From NCBI GenBank assembly GCA_903858935.1, contig CAIOKO010000003.1, forward strand, positions 1 to 64,000: a stretch of DNA of 64,000 bases, read 5' to 3'. The notes beneath the pieces were generated by a model. It was not told the DNA's origin and searched no databases. It saw only the letters and a list, made by a program, of their open reading frames with translations. The translations under genes and the position numbers were made by a program. How positions within the stretch are numbered: the first letter of the stretch is position 1; every line of letters starts with the position of its first letter. Source of the DNA: an uncultured Schlesneria sp. (GTDB lineage Bacteria > Planctomycetota > Planctomycetia > Planctomycetales > Planctomycetaceae). This document shows, in pieces, positions 40,577 to 50,098 of the stretch.

Positions 40577-41710
40577 ATGCAGTCCGAAAAATTCGGGGCA
40601 GTGGTAATCGGAGGAGGATTCTACGGTTGTGAGGTCGCCCGCGAATTGAAGCAATATTTTGAGAACGTTCTGCTTCTTGAAAGCGAGAGCGACCTCATGC
40701 AGCGGGCGTCTTATCGGAATCAAGCTCGAGTTCACCAAGGATACCATTATCCTCGCAGTCTCTTAACCTCGTTGCGTTCGCGCGTGAATTTTTCACGATT
40801 TATTAACGAATACAAAGGCTGCGTTTACTCGGAATTCGAAAAAGTTTACGCAATCGCCAGGTCATTCTCCAAGACTTCGGCCGCACAGTTTAAGGGATTT
40901 TGTGATCGGATCGGTGCCCCTATTGGGCCCGCTGCTGACGAGTTGAGGGCACTTCTCAATCCGCATCATGTCGAAGACGTATTTTCTGTTCTGGAATATG
41001 TATTCGACTCCGCAAAACTCAAAGACATCGTGAAGGTGCGGTTGGCCGAAGCAGCCGTTGAGTATGAACTGAATGCAATGGTTGAGCGGCTCCGTTATGT
41101 GGGTGATCAATGCAGGGTTGAATTCCGACATCGTGGCGAGATTCGTGAAGTCGAGGCAAGGTACGTTTTCATCTGCGCGTATTCGCATATCAACGGCGTT
41201 TTGTGGCGGTCTGATCTCCCCCTCATTCCGATGAAACACGAGTTTGCGGAAATGGCTCTGATTGACGTTCCCGAAGAGTTAAAGAACAAGGGGATTACGA
41301 TCATGGATGGGCCGTTCTTTGCCGTGATGCCGTTTCCAGACCGTGGATTACACACTTTGCACCACGTTCGATACACACCGCACCACTGGTGGACAGACAC
41401 GCCCGGAGAGGGTTATCTCGACGCTCACAAGCATTTCGAGAGTGCTCCTCGTGAAACCCAATATGAGCATATGATTCGAGATGCAACGCGTTTTATTCCA
41501 AGCATTTCGCGTTCGAAATATGTGGAAAGTCTTTGGGAAGTGAAGACAATCCTTCCGCGGAGCGAAGTCGATGACAGTCGTCCGATCTTGTTTCGACCAG
41601 TTGATAAAGTTCCGAATGTGATTTGCGTCCTCGGCGGGAAGATCGATAATGTTTTTGATGTCATAGACTACATCCGTGAGTTTGTTGAATCGAATGGCGT
41701 GAAGATTTAG
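40577..41710 (+). CDS. FAD-dependent oxidoreductase (DAO-like)
   Basis: The 377-residue product starts MQSEKFGAVVIGGGFYG; GGGFYG (12-17) is the FAD/NAD dinucleotide-binding GxGxxG, followed by the acidic residue ending the second strand (LLLESES). HQGYHYPRS, the central beta-rich part and the C-terminal VICVLGGKIDNVFDVID, where a second FAD-contacting glycine motif is expected, fit the D-amino-acid-oxidase/GlpO fold. The substrate is unknown; in this cluster a sugar or polyprenyl-linked sugar is likely. No signal peptide. The ATG at 40577 is preferred over 40535 because the dinucleotide motif then lies at the usual distance. It heads a plus-strand run of seven or eight genes. Confidence 0.85.
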   Translation: MQSEKFGAVVIGGGFYGCEVARELKQYFENVLLLESESDLMQRASYRNQARVHQGYHYPRSLLTSLRSRVNFSRFINEYKGCVYSEFEKVYAIARSFSKTSAAQFKGFCDRIGAPIGPAADELRALLNPHHVEDVFSVLEYVFDSAKLKDIVKVRLAEAAVEYELNAMVERLRYVGDQCRVEFRHRGEIREVEARYVFICAYSHINGVLWRSDLPLIPMKHEFAEMALIDVPEELKNKGITIMDGPFFAVMPFPDRGLHTLHHVRYTPHHWWTDTPGEGYLDAHKHFESAPRETQYEHMIRDATRFIPSISRSKYVESLWEVKTILPRSEVDDSRPILFRPVDKVPNVICVLGGKIDNVFDVIDYIREFVESNGVKI

Positions 41711-41755
41711 ATCCGCACGAGTCAGCGTTCAAGGCGCGAAATAACACTTGTAAAT

Positions 41756-42811
41756 ATGTGGATCTCCATGGATACAAAAATCGACTGCTTTGTTTCGGTC
41801 ATCGTGCCGGTATACGAAGACGCGGACATTATTGAGGCCTTTATTCACAATACGATTCACGTTCTGGAACAGAACTTCACGAACCACGAATTGTTGATTA
41901 TTGATGACGGTTCTACGGGTCAAACCGTGCCAAAAATCCAGGCGCTGCTGAGCCGATATCGGGGAATTCGCCTCATTCAGTTATCTCGACGATTCGGGAC
42001 TGAGGTCGCGATCTCGGCCGGGATGGAGTCGGTCATCGGTGATTTTGTTGTCGTGATGTTGCCATACATGGATCCGCCAGAATTGATTCGCCCGCTGGTC
42101 GAGAGGGCTCGGTCGGGGGTTGACGTCGTCTTCGGAGTTCGTGAGAACGCGGGTAACGTCGGCTGGTTTTACCAATGCGGTTCGGAACTGTTTCATTGGT
42201 ACGTTCGGCGTTACCTTGGGATTAAGCTTCCACAGTATGCAACTCAACTTCGCTGCCTGAGTCGCAAGGCACTTAATTCGTTAACACAGATCAAAGACTA
42301 CCATCGTTATTTGCGGCTTTACAGTACTTACGTTGGGTATGCCCAGCAGGAGTTTTCCTATACTCCCCTCGAGTTAGGTAGTGGGAAGCATCGTCGCAAT
42401 TTTATGAGCGCGGTGAATACCTGTATTGACTTGATTATTGAAAATTCCAAGCATCCTCTCCGTATGGTCACATGGGCTTGCGTTGGTGCGGCGTTATTAA
42501 ATTGTGCTTACCTTTTATTGATTGTTGCGATCTATTTTTTCAAACCGGACGTGACGCCTGGTTGGACTTCGCTCTCATTTCAAAACGCTTTCCAGTTTTT
42601 GTTGATCTCGCTGATGCTTACGATTTTGAGCGAGTACACGGGACGAATACTTGAGCGTTTAGGAGATCGTCCGTTTTACTACGTAACAAATGAACAAACG
42701 AGTTCCGTGTTATTATCCGAAAAGGAAAAATATAATATCGTGACTGATTCGCCTGAAGTTGCCATAGTTCCGGAATTGAATATTCCGTCAATAAAGGGTG
42801 CGCAACGCTAA
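41756..42811 (+). CDS. GT2 glycosyltransferase with C-terminal membrane helices
   Basis: The 351-residue product begins a GT-A fold at VSVIVPVYEDADII, with LLIIDDGSTGQTV (nucleotide-sugar Asp) and GDFVVVMLPYMDPPE in the place of the usual DADLQDPP motif. Two C-terminal helices (about 237-260 and 277-296) resemble GtrB/DPM1-type enzymes that transfer sugar from a nucleotide to polyprenyl phosphate at the membrane. The metal-binding DxD is replaced by LPYMD, which makes catalysis less certain. ATG at 41756 and 41768 are both possible starts. It follows the FAD gene by 45 nt. Confidence 0.88.
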   Translation: MWISMDTKIDCFVSVIVPVYEDADIIEAFIHNTIHVLEQNFTNHELLIIDDGSTGQTVPKIQALLSRYRGIRLIQLSRRFGTEVAISAGMESVIGDFVVVMLPYMDPPELIRPLVERARSGVDVVFGVRENAGNVGWFYQCGSELFHWYVRRYLGIKLPQYATQLRCLSRKALNSLTQIKDYHRYLRLYSTYVGYAQQEFSYTPLELGSGKHRRNFMSAVNTCIDLIIENSKHPLRMVTWACVGAALLNCAYLLLIVAIYFFKPDVTPGWTSLSFQNAFQFLLISLMLTILSEYTGRILERLGDRPFYYVTNEQTSSVLLSEKEKYNIVTDSPEVAIVPELNIPSIKGAQR

Positions 42812-42955
42812 AAAATTGCAAATTGAAGGGGTTTGGCCAGTCACGTTTTTGGTGTTTGCGGGATGCTTCGCGAAGATCTTCCCGTCGGTCAATACTTAAA
42901 CAAGGAGGTGGCTGCCAAGGTCGTTCGAGAAATTTAAGTTTGAGGAATCTCGGGG

Positions 42956-43744
42956 GTGGTCGTGGTCGGTCAAAGTGCACTTGTCGGTTATACGGGTTTC
43001 GTCGGAGGGAATCTGCATCATCAGAATCGTTTTGACTTTCTTTACAACTCCAAAAACGTGGGTGAAATTGAAGGGAGGGAATTCGATCTGCTGGTCCTTT
43101 CTGCAACTCAGGCGCAGCGATGGTGGGCGAACCTCCATCCCCAGGAAGATCGTCAAGGAATTGAGCGTCTACTTGCCGCTTTGAATGACGTGAAATCTCA
43201 GCAGGTGGTGCTGATTTCGACGATTGATGTTCTTCCCCTTGTGCCAGGAGCTGACGAGGATTTTGATGCGCACAGTCAGAACACGCACCCGTATGGCTCA
43301 AATCGACTGTATCTCGAAGACGAAATCACGAAGCGTTTTTCGAACGTTTGTATCGTCAGATTGCCTTCTCTTTTCGGGCGAGGGCTGAAGAAGAACGTCA
43401 TTTACGACCTGTTGAATTTGAATCAGGTCGAGAAGATAAATCCTGCCAGTAGTTTTCAATATTATGATCTCAGCAGCCTCTGGCAGGATATCAGTCTTGC
43501 GTTACGCGAAAGCCTTTGCAAAATTCATCTCTTTCCAGAGCCGGTAACCAGCTTAGAGATCATCGATTGTTTCTTTCCCGACGTTGAGGTGGGGGGCAAT
43601 CGTGGGCCTGCCTCTCATTACGCCTTTCAAACGAAATACGCCAAGCTCTTTGGTGGCTCTGGCGGCTACCTCTACTCGCGAGAGGACGTCATTCGGCGAA
43701 TTGGCCAATTTGTTGACGGCTACCGACGCGGGGAAATTCGATGA
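42956..43744 (+). CDS. NAD-dependent epimerase/dehydratase-like protein
   Basis: The 262-residue product has an N-terminal Rossmann motif GQSALVGYTGFVGGNL, equivalent to GxxGxxG of extended SDRs, and a YGSNRLYLED segment corresponding to the YxxxK active site region, in which the Lys position is Leu (YGSNR). VLISTIDVL may supply the Ser/Thr. It therefore resembles an extended SDR with an altered active site; epimerase or reductase activity on a nucleotide- or lipid-linked sugar is a guess. The start is a GTG (42956, or 42962). Its stop overlaps the next ATG as ATGA. Confidence 0.75.
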   Translation: MVVVGQSALVGYTGFVGGNLHHQNRFDFLYNSKNVGEIEGREFDLLVLSATQAQRWWANLHPQEDRQGIERLLAALNDVKSQQVVLISTIDVLPLVPGADEDFDAHSQNTHPYGSNRLYLEDEITKRFSNVCIVRLPSLFGRGLKKNVIYDLLNLNQVEKINPASSFQYYDLSSLWQDISLALRESLCKIHLFPEPVTSLEIIDCFFPDVEVGGNRGPASHYAFQTKYAKLFGGSGGYLYSREDVIRRIGQFVDGYRRGEIR

Positions 43745-44553
43745 AAATTGCTGTCTCCAATATCGCCTGGGATATCGAGGAACATGAGGCGGTTCTGTCC
43801 CTTTTGCGCGAACGGGGTGTCAGGGGGATTGAAATTGCTCCCACAAAACTTTGGCCAGATTGGAGGGGGGCGGACGCAACGTCTGCAGCTCATTGGCGGC
43901 AGATTTATGCCGCCGCCCAGTTCGACTTGCCGTCAATGCAGGCAATTCTTTTCGGAAAGCCTGATTTGCGGGTGTTCGGCAATGATTTGGAGCAGGAGCA
44001 GACGCTAAATCATATTGCTCTTGTGGCAGAGTTGGCTGCCGCGTTAGGAGTTCAGCCGCTTGTGTTTGGCTCGCCAGCCAATCGAAAGCGAGGTGAGCTT
44101 TCTGCTGATGAAGCCTTCAGCCTGGCGATTCCATTTTTTCGCGAGGCTGGAAGAAGGTGTGCTGTTCACGGTGTCTGGCTTTGTCTCGAGCCACTTCCCG
44201 AAGCTTATGGCAGTAATTTTATTACGAATTGGCGAGAGGCTGTCGATCTGGTTGTTGCCGTGGACACCCCGGGCTTCGGACTTCATCTGGACACCGGTTG
44301 TATCTACCTGGCTGGGGACGACCCGGTTGAGGCGGTTCGCGCTTGCAAGGGGATCACACGTCACTTCCATGTCAGTGAGCCGCATCTTGTCGATCTTAGT
44401 AAGCCGATGGTCGATCATCGCTCCGTTGGAAGCGCACTTTGTCAAACGGGCTACACAGGTTGGGTCTCGATCGAAATGCGCAAGGCAAGCCATCCGCTGC
44501 AGAGTATTGCCCAAGCAGTGAATCTCGTCAACGAATGTTATCATAACCTTTAA
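43741..44553 (+). CDS. Sugar phosphate isomerase/epimerase (AP endonuclease-2/xylose-isomerase-like TIM barrel)
   Basis: The 270-residue product has the TIM-barrel plan of sugar isomerases: ERGVRGIEIAPTK, then LVFGSPANRKRG, GVWLCLEPLPEAYG (metal ligand Glu), GFGLHLDTGCIYLAG (Asp), ITRHFHVSEPHLVDL (His), and WVSIEMRKA (final Glu). These residues match the usual divalent-metal site. The reaction is probably isomerisation or epimerisation of a sugar or keto-sugar. The ATG overlaps the stop of the previous gene (ATGA), so the two are coupled and probably act in one pathway. Confidence 0.87.
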   Translation: MKIAVSNIAWDIEEHEAVLSLLRERGVRGIEIAPTKLWPDWRGADATSAAHWRQIYAAAQFDLPSMQAILFGKPDLRVFGNDLEQEQTLNHIALVAELAAALGVQPLVFGSPANRKRGELSADEAFSLAIPFFREAGRRCAVHGVWLCLEPLPEAYGSNFITNWREAVDLVVAVDTPGFGLHLDTGCIYLAGDDPVEAVRACKGITRHFHVSEPHLVDLSKPMVDHRSVGSALCQTGYTGWVSIEMRKASHPLQSIAQAVNLVNECYHNL

Positions 44554-44594
44554 TTCTCTTGTTAATTATTCATTACTCAGAACCCCATATATTC

Positions 44595-45326
44595 ATGCTC
44601 TCAGTAATCATCCCCGCCTACAACGAAGAGCTGACGCTTGATGCGTCAATTAAGTCCTTTTCCGAGGCACTAACTTCCGCGGGTCTGGATTTTGAGCTTC
44701 TTGTCATCGATGACGGAAGTTCTGACGGCACAAAGCAAAAATTGATTGAATTGGAAAAGATTTTTCCATCGTTGCGGCATATTACCAACGAGGGAAAGCA
44801 TGGTTTTGGGCATGCCGTAAGGTGTGGCCTTGCAAATTATCGGGGTGATGCGGTGTCAGTCGTCATGGCAGACAGTTCTGACAGTCCTCAGGATCTGATT
44901 GCCTATTACGAAAAAATTCGTGAGGGCTATCAGTGCGCGTTCGGTTCACGTTTCATCAAGGGTGCTCAAGTCGAGGACTATCCGCAGTTTAAGCGGATGT
45001 TGAATCGCATGGGGAACTGGCTGATCGCAATCATGTTTGGGCAGCGCTATTACGATTTTACGAATCCATTCAAGTGCTACCGACGTGAAATCATTGATGG
45101 AATGCAACCGCTGGTTTCGGGGCAGTTTGGTCTTTCAATTGAAATGTCGATTAAGGCGATTGCTCAGGGCGCAAAATTTGCTGTCGTCCCCAACTCGTGG
45201 AGAAACCGAGATGGGGGAGAGTCGAAATTCAAGGTGTTTTCGCAGGCCAGGCTGTATCTCATGACATTGATCTACTGCCGGGTTGTCACTTTGCTTGTTC
45301 CCATTCTTGATCGATCGGCACGATGA
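44595..45326 (+). CDS. GT2 glycosyltransferase, dolichol-phosphate mannosyltransferase-like
   Basis: The 243-residue product starts at MLSVIIPAYNEELTL; the 12-codon-longer frame start lacks family similarity. Motifs: LLVIDDGSSDGTK, GFGHAVRCGLANYRGD, and VVMADSSDSPQD, equivalent to DADLQHPPE with the DxD altered to DSSD. FNPFKCYRRE-like (TNPFKCYRREI) and LSIEMSIKAI follow. Unlike the first GT2 it has no clear membrane helices. It should transfer a sugar to polyprenyl phosphate or another lipid at the cytoplasmic face. It lies 41 nt after the isomerase gene. Confidence 0.88.
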   Translation: MLSVIIPAYNEELTLDASIKSFSEALTSAGLDFELLVIDDGSSDGTKQKLIELEKIFPSLRHITNEGKHGFGHAVRCGLANYRGDAVSVVMADSSDSPQDLIAYYEKIREGYQCAFGSRFIKGAQVEDYPQFKRMLNRMGNWLIAIMFGQRYYDFTNPFKCYRREIIDGMQPLVSGQFGLSIEMSIKAIAQGAKFAVVPNSWRNRDGGESKFKVFSQARLYLMTLIYCRVVTLLVPILDRSAR

Positions 45327-45397
45327 GAGATTCGATTGTTAATTACTAGTATTGTCGATTATGAAAATGCGAAGAAAACAAGCAGGTATCGAGTAAA

Positions 45398-47098
45398 ATG
45401 ATTTTGAAAGATAGTAGCGAGGCATTGGAACGACCCGACTCAATGCCGGTGTCTCCGCTAATACTCCAGGCCGGAGTTGTGTTGGTTTCTTTCATTCTTT
45501 ATATGAGTACATTATCAAAACACTTTAGTGAAGGGGAGGATAGCGCCTGGTATGTGCAAGATGTCACGGCTCCTTCTTCAGTCGTCGAACTCTTTCATCC
45601 TAATCATCTTTTGTACAATGCTGTAAACCATCTTATTTATAAATTATGCCAGTTTGTCGGGTATCAAGGTAACGCGTGCTTGCCGATGCAGGTTACGAAT
45701 GCCGCAGCAGGCGCGTTAGCGTTGGGCTTAATGTTAAGGATTTTAGGTCGGCTGAACGTTGAAAGCCGTCTTGCCCTGGCCTGGGTGGGGGTGACTGGGG
45801 TCTGCTACGGGTTCTGGTCTTACAGCGTGCAGCCCGAAGCCTATCTCATGCCGCTTCCTCCACTTCTGATCTGCATTGATCAGCTTATCAAATTGTCGGA
45901 CGGTCGATTTTCCTACAAAACTTTTGCCCTGATTGGTTTCTTCGGAGCCATTGCGACGTTGTTGCATCAACAGCACGTGCTTGCTCTCGTCGCGTTTACG
46001 ATCGCGGCTGCGGTGATCGGCTTCAGTTGTCGGTCAGAAGATTCAATTGGCCGAGTTCTCATTGGGATGGTCATCTTGTGCTTGACTGCGGCGGTGCTCG
46101 TGGGGGTTCCCTACCTTACGGTAGCGATCGGAGTTAACGGTCTGCGGGATGTCGAAGCAATTGCGTCGTGGTCTAAGGGGCACGGACGGAACGGGATGTG
46201 GGTGCCTTGGTCAAATCGTAATTTTCTGAAATCGTTCGTGGGGTTTGGTCGCACAGTGGTGGGCGGACATTTTCTTTTTGGCGTTTCTGCATTCAATCAG
46301 TTTGTTTCCCGTGTCTTTCCGAAAAACTTGATGATCGAAGAACGCTTCATTGGGCAGCATCTTCCTGTTGCCACTCTGGTCTGTTGTCTTATTGCTTCGT
46401 TAACAGCGTTTCTATCGACGCTGGCGGTGATTGGATCGATGTTGTTTCCCGTTCAGACGGAAAGTAAGTCCCCGCGTCGATCACAGTCGGCGTTCATCGT
46501 CATTTCATTGTTGATTGTGGAGTATTATCTCTTCAATACAATGTGGGAGCCGATGAACATTGAGTATTGGATTGTGCTGATTCCTGTCGTGGGGATCGCG
46601 ATTGCGTTGCTTCAGTCGCATCGTCCAGGGGCGAGGCGAATGTGGTTTGCCGTCGCCATCCTGATGTTGTCGTTGTTCGTTGCCAATGGCCTGGGAAGTA
46701 TTCTGCCGCAGACGAGGCGTGATATGGATTACTGGTATCAGGCAAATCGGTATCTCATCGAGAATGCTAAGCCTGGCGACATTGTCATCACCGATGATGG
46801 GTGGATCTGTCGCCAGTATTTGAAGATGTTTTCGGATGCTGACGTGATCGGTGTCCGGACAAACGCAAACGATCGAGTTCCGCAAGTTCTTGAAGACCGA
46901 AGTGGGTTGCACCGTGTCTGGATCTCGTCGTGGGCTCTTGAAATGCGACGCAACTTTGAAAGCCCTCTCAGTAAGAAAATGAGCTCCACTGAAGAGAAAG
47001 AGTTAAGTGCATTGCTTGATTCTGTTGCTGGCCGAATGGTTTTACGAGACGACGGTCCGTTTCAGGCAATCTGGGAGCTGCTGCCAGAGGCAGAGTGA
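45398..47098 (+). CDS. Multispanning membrane protein, GT-C/DUF2723-like
   Basis: The 566-residue product has about ten predicted membrane helices in its first 430 residues, and a soluble C-terminal part of about 130 residues (IENAKPGDIVITDDGWICRQYL). The first extracytoplasmic loop carries SEGEDSAWYV and FHPNHLLYNAVNHLIYKL; an acidic pair right after helix 1 and an HPNH motif are typical of the GT-C and DUF2723 (protein O-mannosyltransferase-like) families, which use polyprenyl-phosphate sugars. It is therefore a candidate transferase for the product of this cluster. Assignment rests on layout, not on a known signature. Confidence 0.8.
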   Translation: MILKDSSEALERPDSMPVSPLILQAGVVLVSFILYMSTLSKHFSEGEDSAWYVQDVTAPSSVVELFHPNHLLYNAVNHLIYKLCQFVGYQGNACLPMQVTNAAAGALALGLMLRILGRLNVESRLALAWVGVTGVCYGFWSYSVQPEAYLMPLPPLLICIDQLIKLSDGRFSYKTFALIGFFGAIATLLHQQHVLALVAFTIAAAVIGFSCRSEDSIGRVLIGMVILCLTAAVLVGVPYLTVAIGVNGLRDVEAIASWSKGHGRNGMWVPWSNRNFLKSFVGFGRTVVGGHFLFGVSAFNQFVSRVFPKNLMIEERFIGQHLPVATLVCCLIASLTAFLSTLAVIGSMLFPVQTESKSPRRSQSAFIVISLLIVEYYLFNTMWEPMNIEYWIVLIPVVGIAIALLQSHRPGARRMWFAVAILMLSLFVANGLGSILPQTRRDMDYWYQANRYLIENAKPGDIVITDDGWICRQYLKMFSDADVIGVRTNANDRVPQVLEDRSGLHRVWISSWALEMRRNFESPLSKKMSSTEEKELSALLDSVAGRMVLRDDGPFQAIWELLPEAE

Positions 47099-47102
47099 CG
47101 CG

Positions 47103-47309
47103 ATGAGGATGGCAGTTGAGTCGCGGAATGTTGTGCCTGGTGACGCATCGCCTGCTGCGAAATGCCTGCTAAGCTTCATCGGTCGGTGGCGGAAATGTGG
47201 ATCTGCTATCCGTTTCATCGGCGTGTTGTCGCGGCAAACTCATCGTGATTCGAGTTTCCCCAAAATCCAAATTGAGCTCTGTTTTCAATCCAGAAGTGAT
47301 TCTGCGTGA
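47103..47309 (+). CDS. Doubtful small frame after the GT-C-like gene
   Basis: A 68-codon frame starts 4 nt after the preceding stop, with GAGG about 13 nt upstream. It has no recognised motif, and its Arg/Cys/Ser-rich composition is not typical. Listed only because position would allow translational coupling. Confidence 0.2.
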   Translation: MRMAVESRNVVPGDASPAAKCLLSFIGRWRKCGSAIRFIGVLSRQTHRDSSFPKIQIELCFQSRSDSA

Positions 47310-48520
47310 TCGGTGCTGCTCCAGTGTCGATGGTCGCATTAACGGTTGAACGTACGAATCAGGCAGTAGATGATTTCGTGGGTGATTAGAGTTTTAGCGT
47401 TGGGGTACGATCAAGTCGAGTTTTTTTGATGTTTCACGCGTATTGTTAATCGTTTATGGGTTTGATGAATGTTTGTGGTACTTGGGTTCAGGGGCATTGG
47501 CGGCGATTGTATTGGCGGTGACGATTCTGGGGTGATCGCCAAATCGCGTGCTGGGACCACTGTCGGCGTCTTGAGGGTTGTATTGTTAACACAGGCAGGT
47601 ATTCCCTGGCTCGTCTTACAATATTCTGGGGGCTGAGCTTTCGAATCTTTCATTCAACGGCCCGTCCGCTAATTCATTTGTGGTCATCGATCCCTTTTGG
47701 TCTGCTTCTGTGTTTGGTTGATCCGGTTGCAGCGTTTGTTCCACAGGTTTAGCGAGCGGAAGACGAATTCCTATTAGTTTTCAGTGATGATTTAAGAAGA
47801 ATTATTCTTAACAAAAAGACTGTTCTAAGATGACGCGATCTGCTTGCTCGTTTCTGAGACAGGTTCTGGTGCGGAGTGGAGTCATAGCGATCGTTTACGC
47901 TCGGTAATTGCCCTCAGTTTTAGCTGCAGTTACCCGGCGAGCGAGGCTTTCGGTCTCTTTTAGAATTTGATATGCTTCCGGGTGCAGTTTGCCTGTTAGG
48001 TTGTCAGTGTTGGTGGGCGGATGGTTGCGTTTCACTGTAGGGATTAATCTGAATTTGGGGCTTAGCTGCAGAGGTGATCAATAGGCTGTCTGCTCAAGCG
48101 ATTGCATAGCGGACTGTTGTTGCGTTGTGAAACATTGGATTTCGTGTTCGAAAGTTGTCGGAATCGTTAAGAGCTGTGAAGGTTATGCTGTGTGCGGTAT
48201 GCCACATGAATTTGTTTGCTGCTGACGTGTGTAGCGAATTTACATACTTAAAACGAATTGCTGATTAGTTGTTTCTCTCAAGATCGTTGCTGTAAGTGAG
48301 GCGGGGCGTTGGCTCCGAGTGTGGTTGGTCGACTGTGCCTGCTCAGTTTTCAGTATTTGTCGCGGCTGCCAATGTGACGTTGCTTTTATGTCGCTGAGAG
48401 TGTCGCCACTGGTCAGTGTTTGGGTTCGAACTCAAGCGGACAGTTTGAGCGGGCCATTTGTAGTTAACGAATCGAAAAAGAAAGTTCGTTTCATCAGCTG
48501 GCAGTCATTAAGAATTTTAA
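47310..48520. other. Gene-poor interval within the glycan cluster
   Basis: About 1200 bases with no supported gene. The plus strand is rich in G and T. Frames are short and without motifs on both strands. The promoter of the HAD-UbiA gene should be in the right part. A decayed gene is possible but not recognisable. Confidence 0.45.
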
Positions 48521-50038
48521 ATGAACCCTATTTCAGACGTTCCATTAATCGAGGCTCCAGATTGCCATCTGGATTCTCCCGTAAAGGAAGGCGACTCGGA
48601 TTCTTGTCGGGCCCCGTTGTTCGTAGATCTGGATGGTACATTAATTGCCACTGATCTTCTCTATGAGGGGATCGCAGCCATTGCGGCTCGGCGGCCTCTT
48701 GAGCTCTTAAAGTTGCCGTATTGGATCTCGCAAGGGCGTGCACAATTCAAGCAGAAGGTTGCGAGCGAGGGGGGGGCTGACGCGGATTATTTGCCTTATC
48801 GTAGTCAGGTTGTTGACTTTTTGACCGAGCAGCGGAAAGCGGGGGTCTCCCTGGTTTTGGCGACAGCAAGTCCTCAAGAATTGGCGGAATCCGTATCAGA
48901 GCACTTGCAGTTGTTTGACGCAGTTCTCGCTTCTGATGGCGAACGGAATTTAAAAGCAGAACAAAAGTGCGAAGCGATTCAAAGTTATTGTCGTGAGCGT
49001 GGATTTTCAAAATTCGCATATCTAGGTGACTCACGAGCAGATTTAGAAGTCTGGAAACACGCGTCAAAGTGTTACATTGTTGGATCAGCATCTCCGTCTC
49101 TCATCAGGCAATTGCGCACGATGAACGCCGAGACGGAAGTCATCGGTAGTCGCTCGCAGACGATTGGCGCCGTTTGGAGGGTTCTGCGCCCGCATCAATG
49201 GATCAAAAATATTCTGTTGTTCGTGCCAATTATTGTCAGCATTCCGCAAAACTGGTCGCTTGTTTATCTGGGGTTTGCCGCTTTCGTCGCCTTCAGTTTG
49301 TGCGCATCGTCGGTCTATGTGTTTAATGACATGATCGACATCCGTGCGGACAGAAGGCATCGTAGAAAACGGCGACGACCATTTGCCTCTGGCGAATTAC
49401 CACTCGAATACGGACCGGTTATCGGCCTGTGCGCATTCCTTTCCGGCTTTGCCGTCGCACTGTTGTTTCTCAATCAGATTTTCCTGCTGCTCTTAATGGT
49501 CTATTTCGCATCGACAACGCTCTATTCCATCTGGTGGAAGCGTAAGATGCTGGTTGATGTCTTTGTCCTGTCGGGGCTGTATACGATTCGACTGTTTGCG
49601 GGGGGGGTCGCGGTCGGTATTCCCGTTTCAGAATGGCTGCTGACGTTTTCAGTATTCCTTTTTTCGTCATTGGCGTTTCTGAAAAGATATGCTGAGTTGC
49701 TTCATCACTTTACTTCCAAGGTGACACACCAGGAGCGCCGACGTGGATATCTGCCAGGGGATCTAACCCTTGTTGAGAGTATGGGAGTGACTTCGGGGTA
49801 TTTGTCGGTGCTCGTACTGGCACTCTACATTCATAGTCCTGAAATTCGACCACTCTATTCACGCAGCTGGCCAATGTGGATTGTTTGCGGGATCTTACTT
49901 TACTGGATCAGTCGAATGTGGATGAAAGCTCGTCGAGGGTCTCTAACAGATGATCCGATCGTTTTTGCAGTTAAAGATCGGATAAGCCTAATTGCAGGTG
50001 GGGTTGTTGGTGTGCTGTTGATGATTGCAAAGCTGTAA
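48521..50038 (+). CDS. HAD phosphatase-UbiA prenyltransferase fusion
   Basis: The 505-residue product joins two domains. Residues about 30-205 are a HAD phosphatase (FVDLDGTL at 34-41 with the nucleophile Asp36, LATAS, YLGDSRADLEVW as motif IV). Residues about 220-505 are a UbiA-type prenyltransferase with about nine helices, RPHQWIKN (about 223) and NDMIDIRADRRH (269-280), the Asp-rich prenyl-diphosphate site, then KRRRPFASG. This UbiA subgroup looks like decaprenyl-phosphate phosphoribosyltransferase of the DPA pathway; the attached HAD could remove the phosphate from the polyprenyl-phosphoribose product. That reading is inference. A second UbiA motif (YSIWWKRKMLVDVFV) replaces the usual DxxxD region with a single Asp. 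Confidence 0.9.
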   Translation: MNPISDVPLIEAPDCHLDSPVKEGDSDSCRAPLFVDLDGTLIATDLLYEGIAAIAARRPLELLKLPYWISQGRAQFKQKVASEGGADADYLPYRSQVVDFLTEQRKAGVSLVLATASPQELAESVSEHLQLFDAVLASDGERNLKAEQKCEAIQSYCRERGFSKFAYLGDSRADLEVWKHASKCYIVGSASPSLIRQLRTMNAETEVIGSRSQTIGAVWRVLRPHQWIKNILLFVPIIVSIPQNWSLVYLGFAAFVAFSLCASSVYVFNDMIDIRADRRHRRKRRRPFASGELPLEYGPVIGLCAFLSGFAVALLFLNQIFLLLLMVYFASTTLYSIWWKRKMLVDVFVLSGLYTIRLFAGGVAVGIPVSEWLLTFSVFLFSSLAFLKRYAELLHHFTSKVTHQERRRGYLPGDLTLVESMGVTSGYLSVLVLALYIHSPEIRPLYSRSWPMWIVCGILLYWISRMWMKARRGSLTDDPIVFAVKDRISLIAGGVVGVLLMIAKL

Positions 50039-50098
50039 AGCGACGAAAACCACTCTTGTTTATCGCGTCTAAAAAGTTGTGGTTGGAGAGTTCGACCA

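Noticed and set aside
42618..43301. 227-codon minus-strand frame
   Set aside because: Overlaps the GT2 and epimerase genes on the other strand; Pro/Arg/His-rich shadow.
48400..48450. GGGTTCGAACTC as a tRNA T-arm
   Set aside because: No acceptor, D or anticodon stems could be drawn around it.
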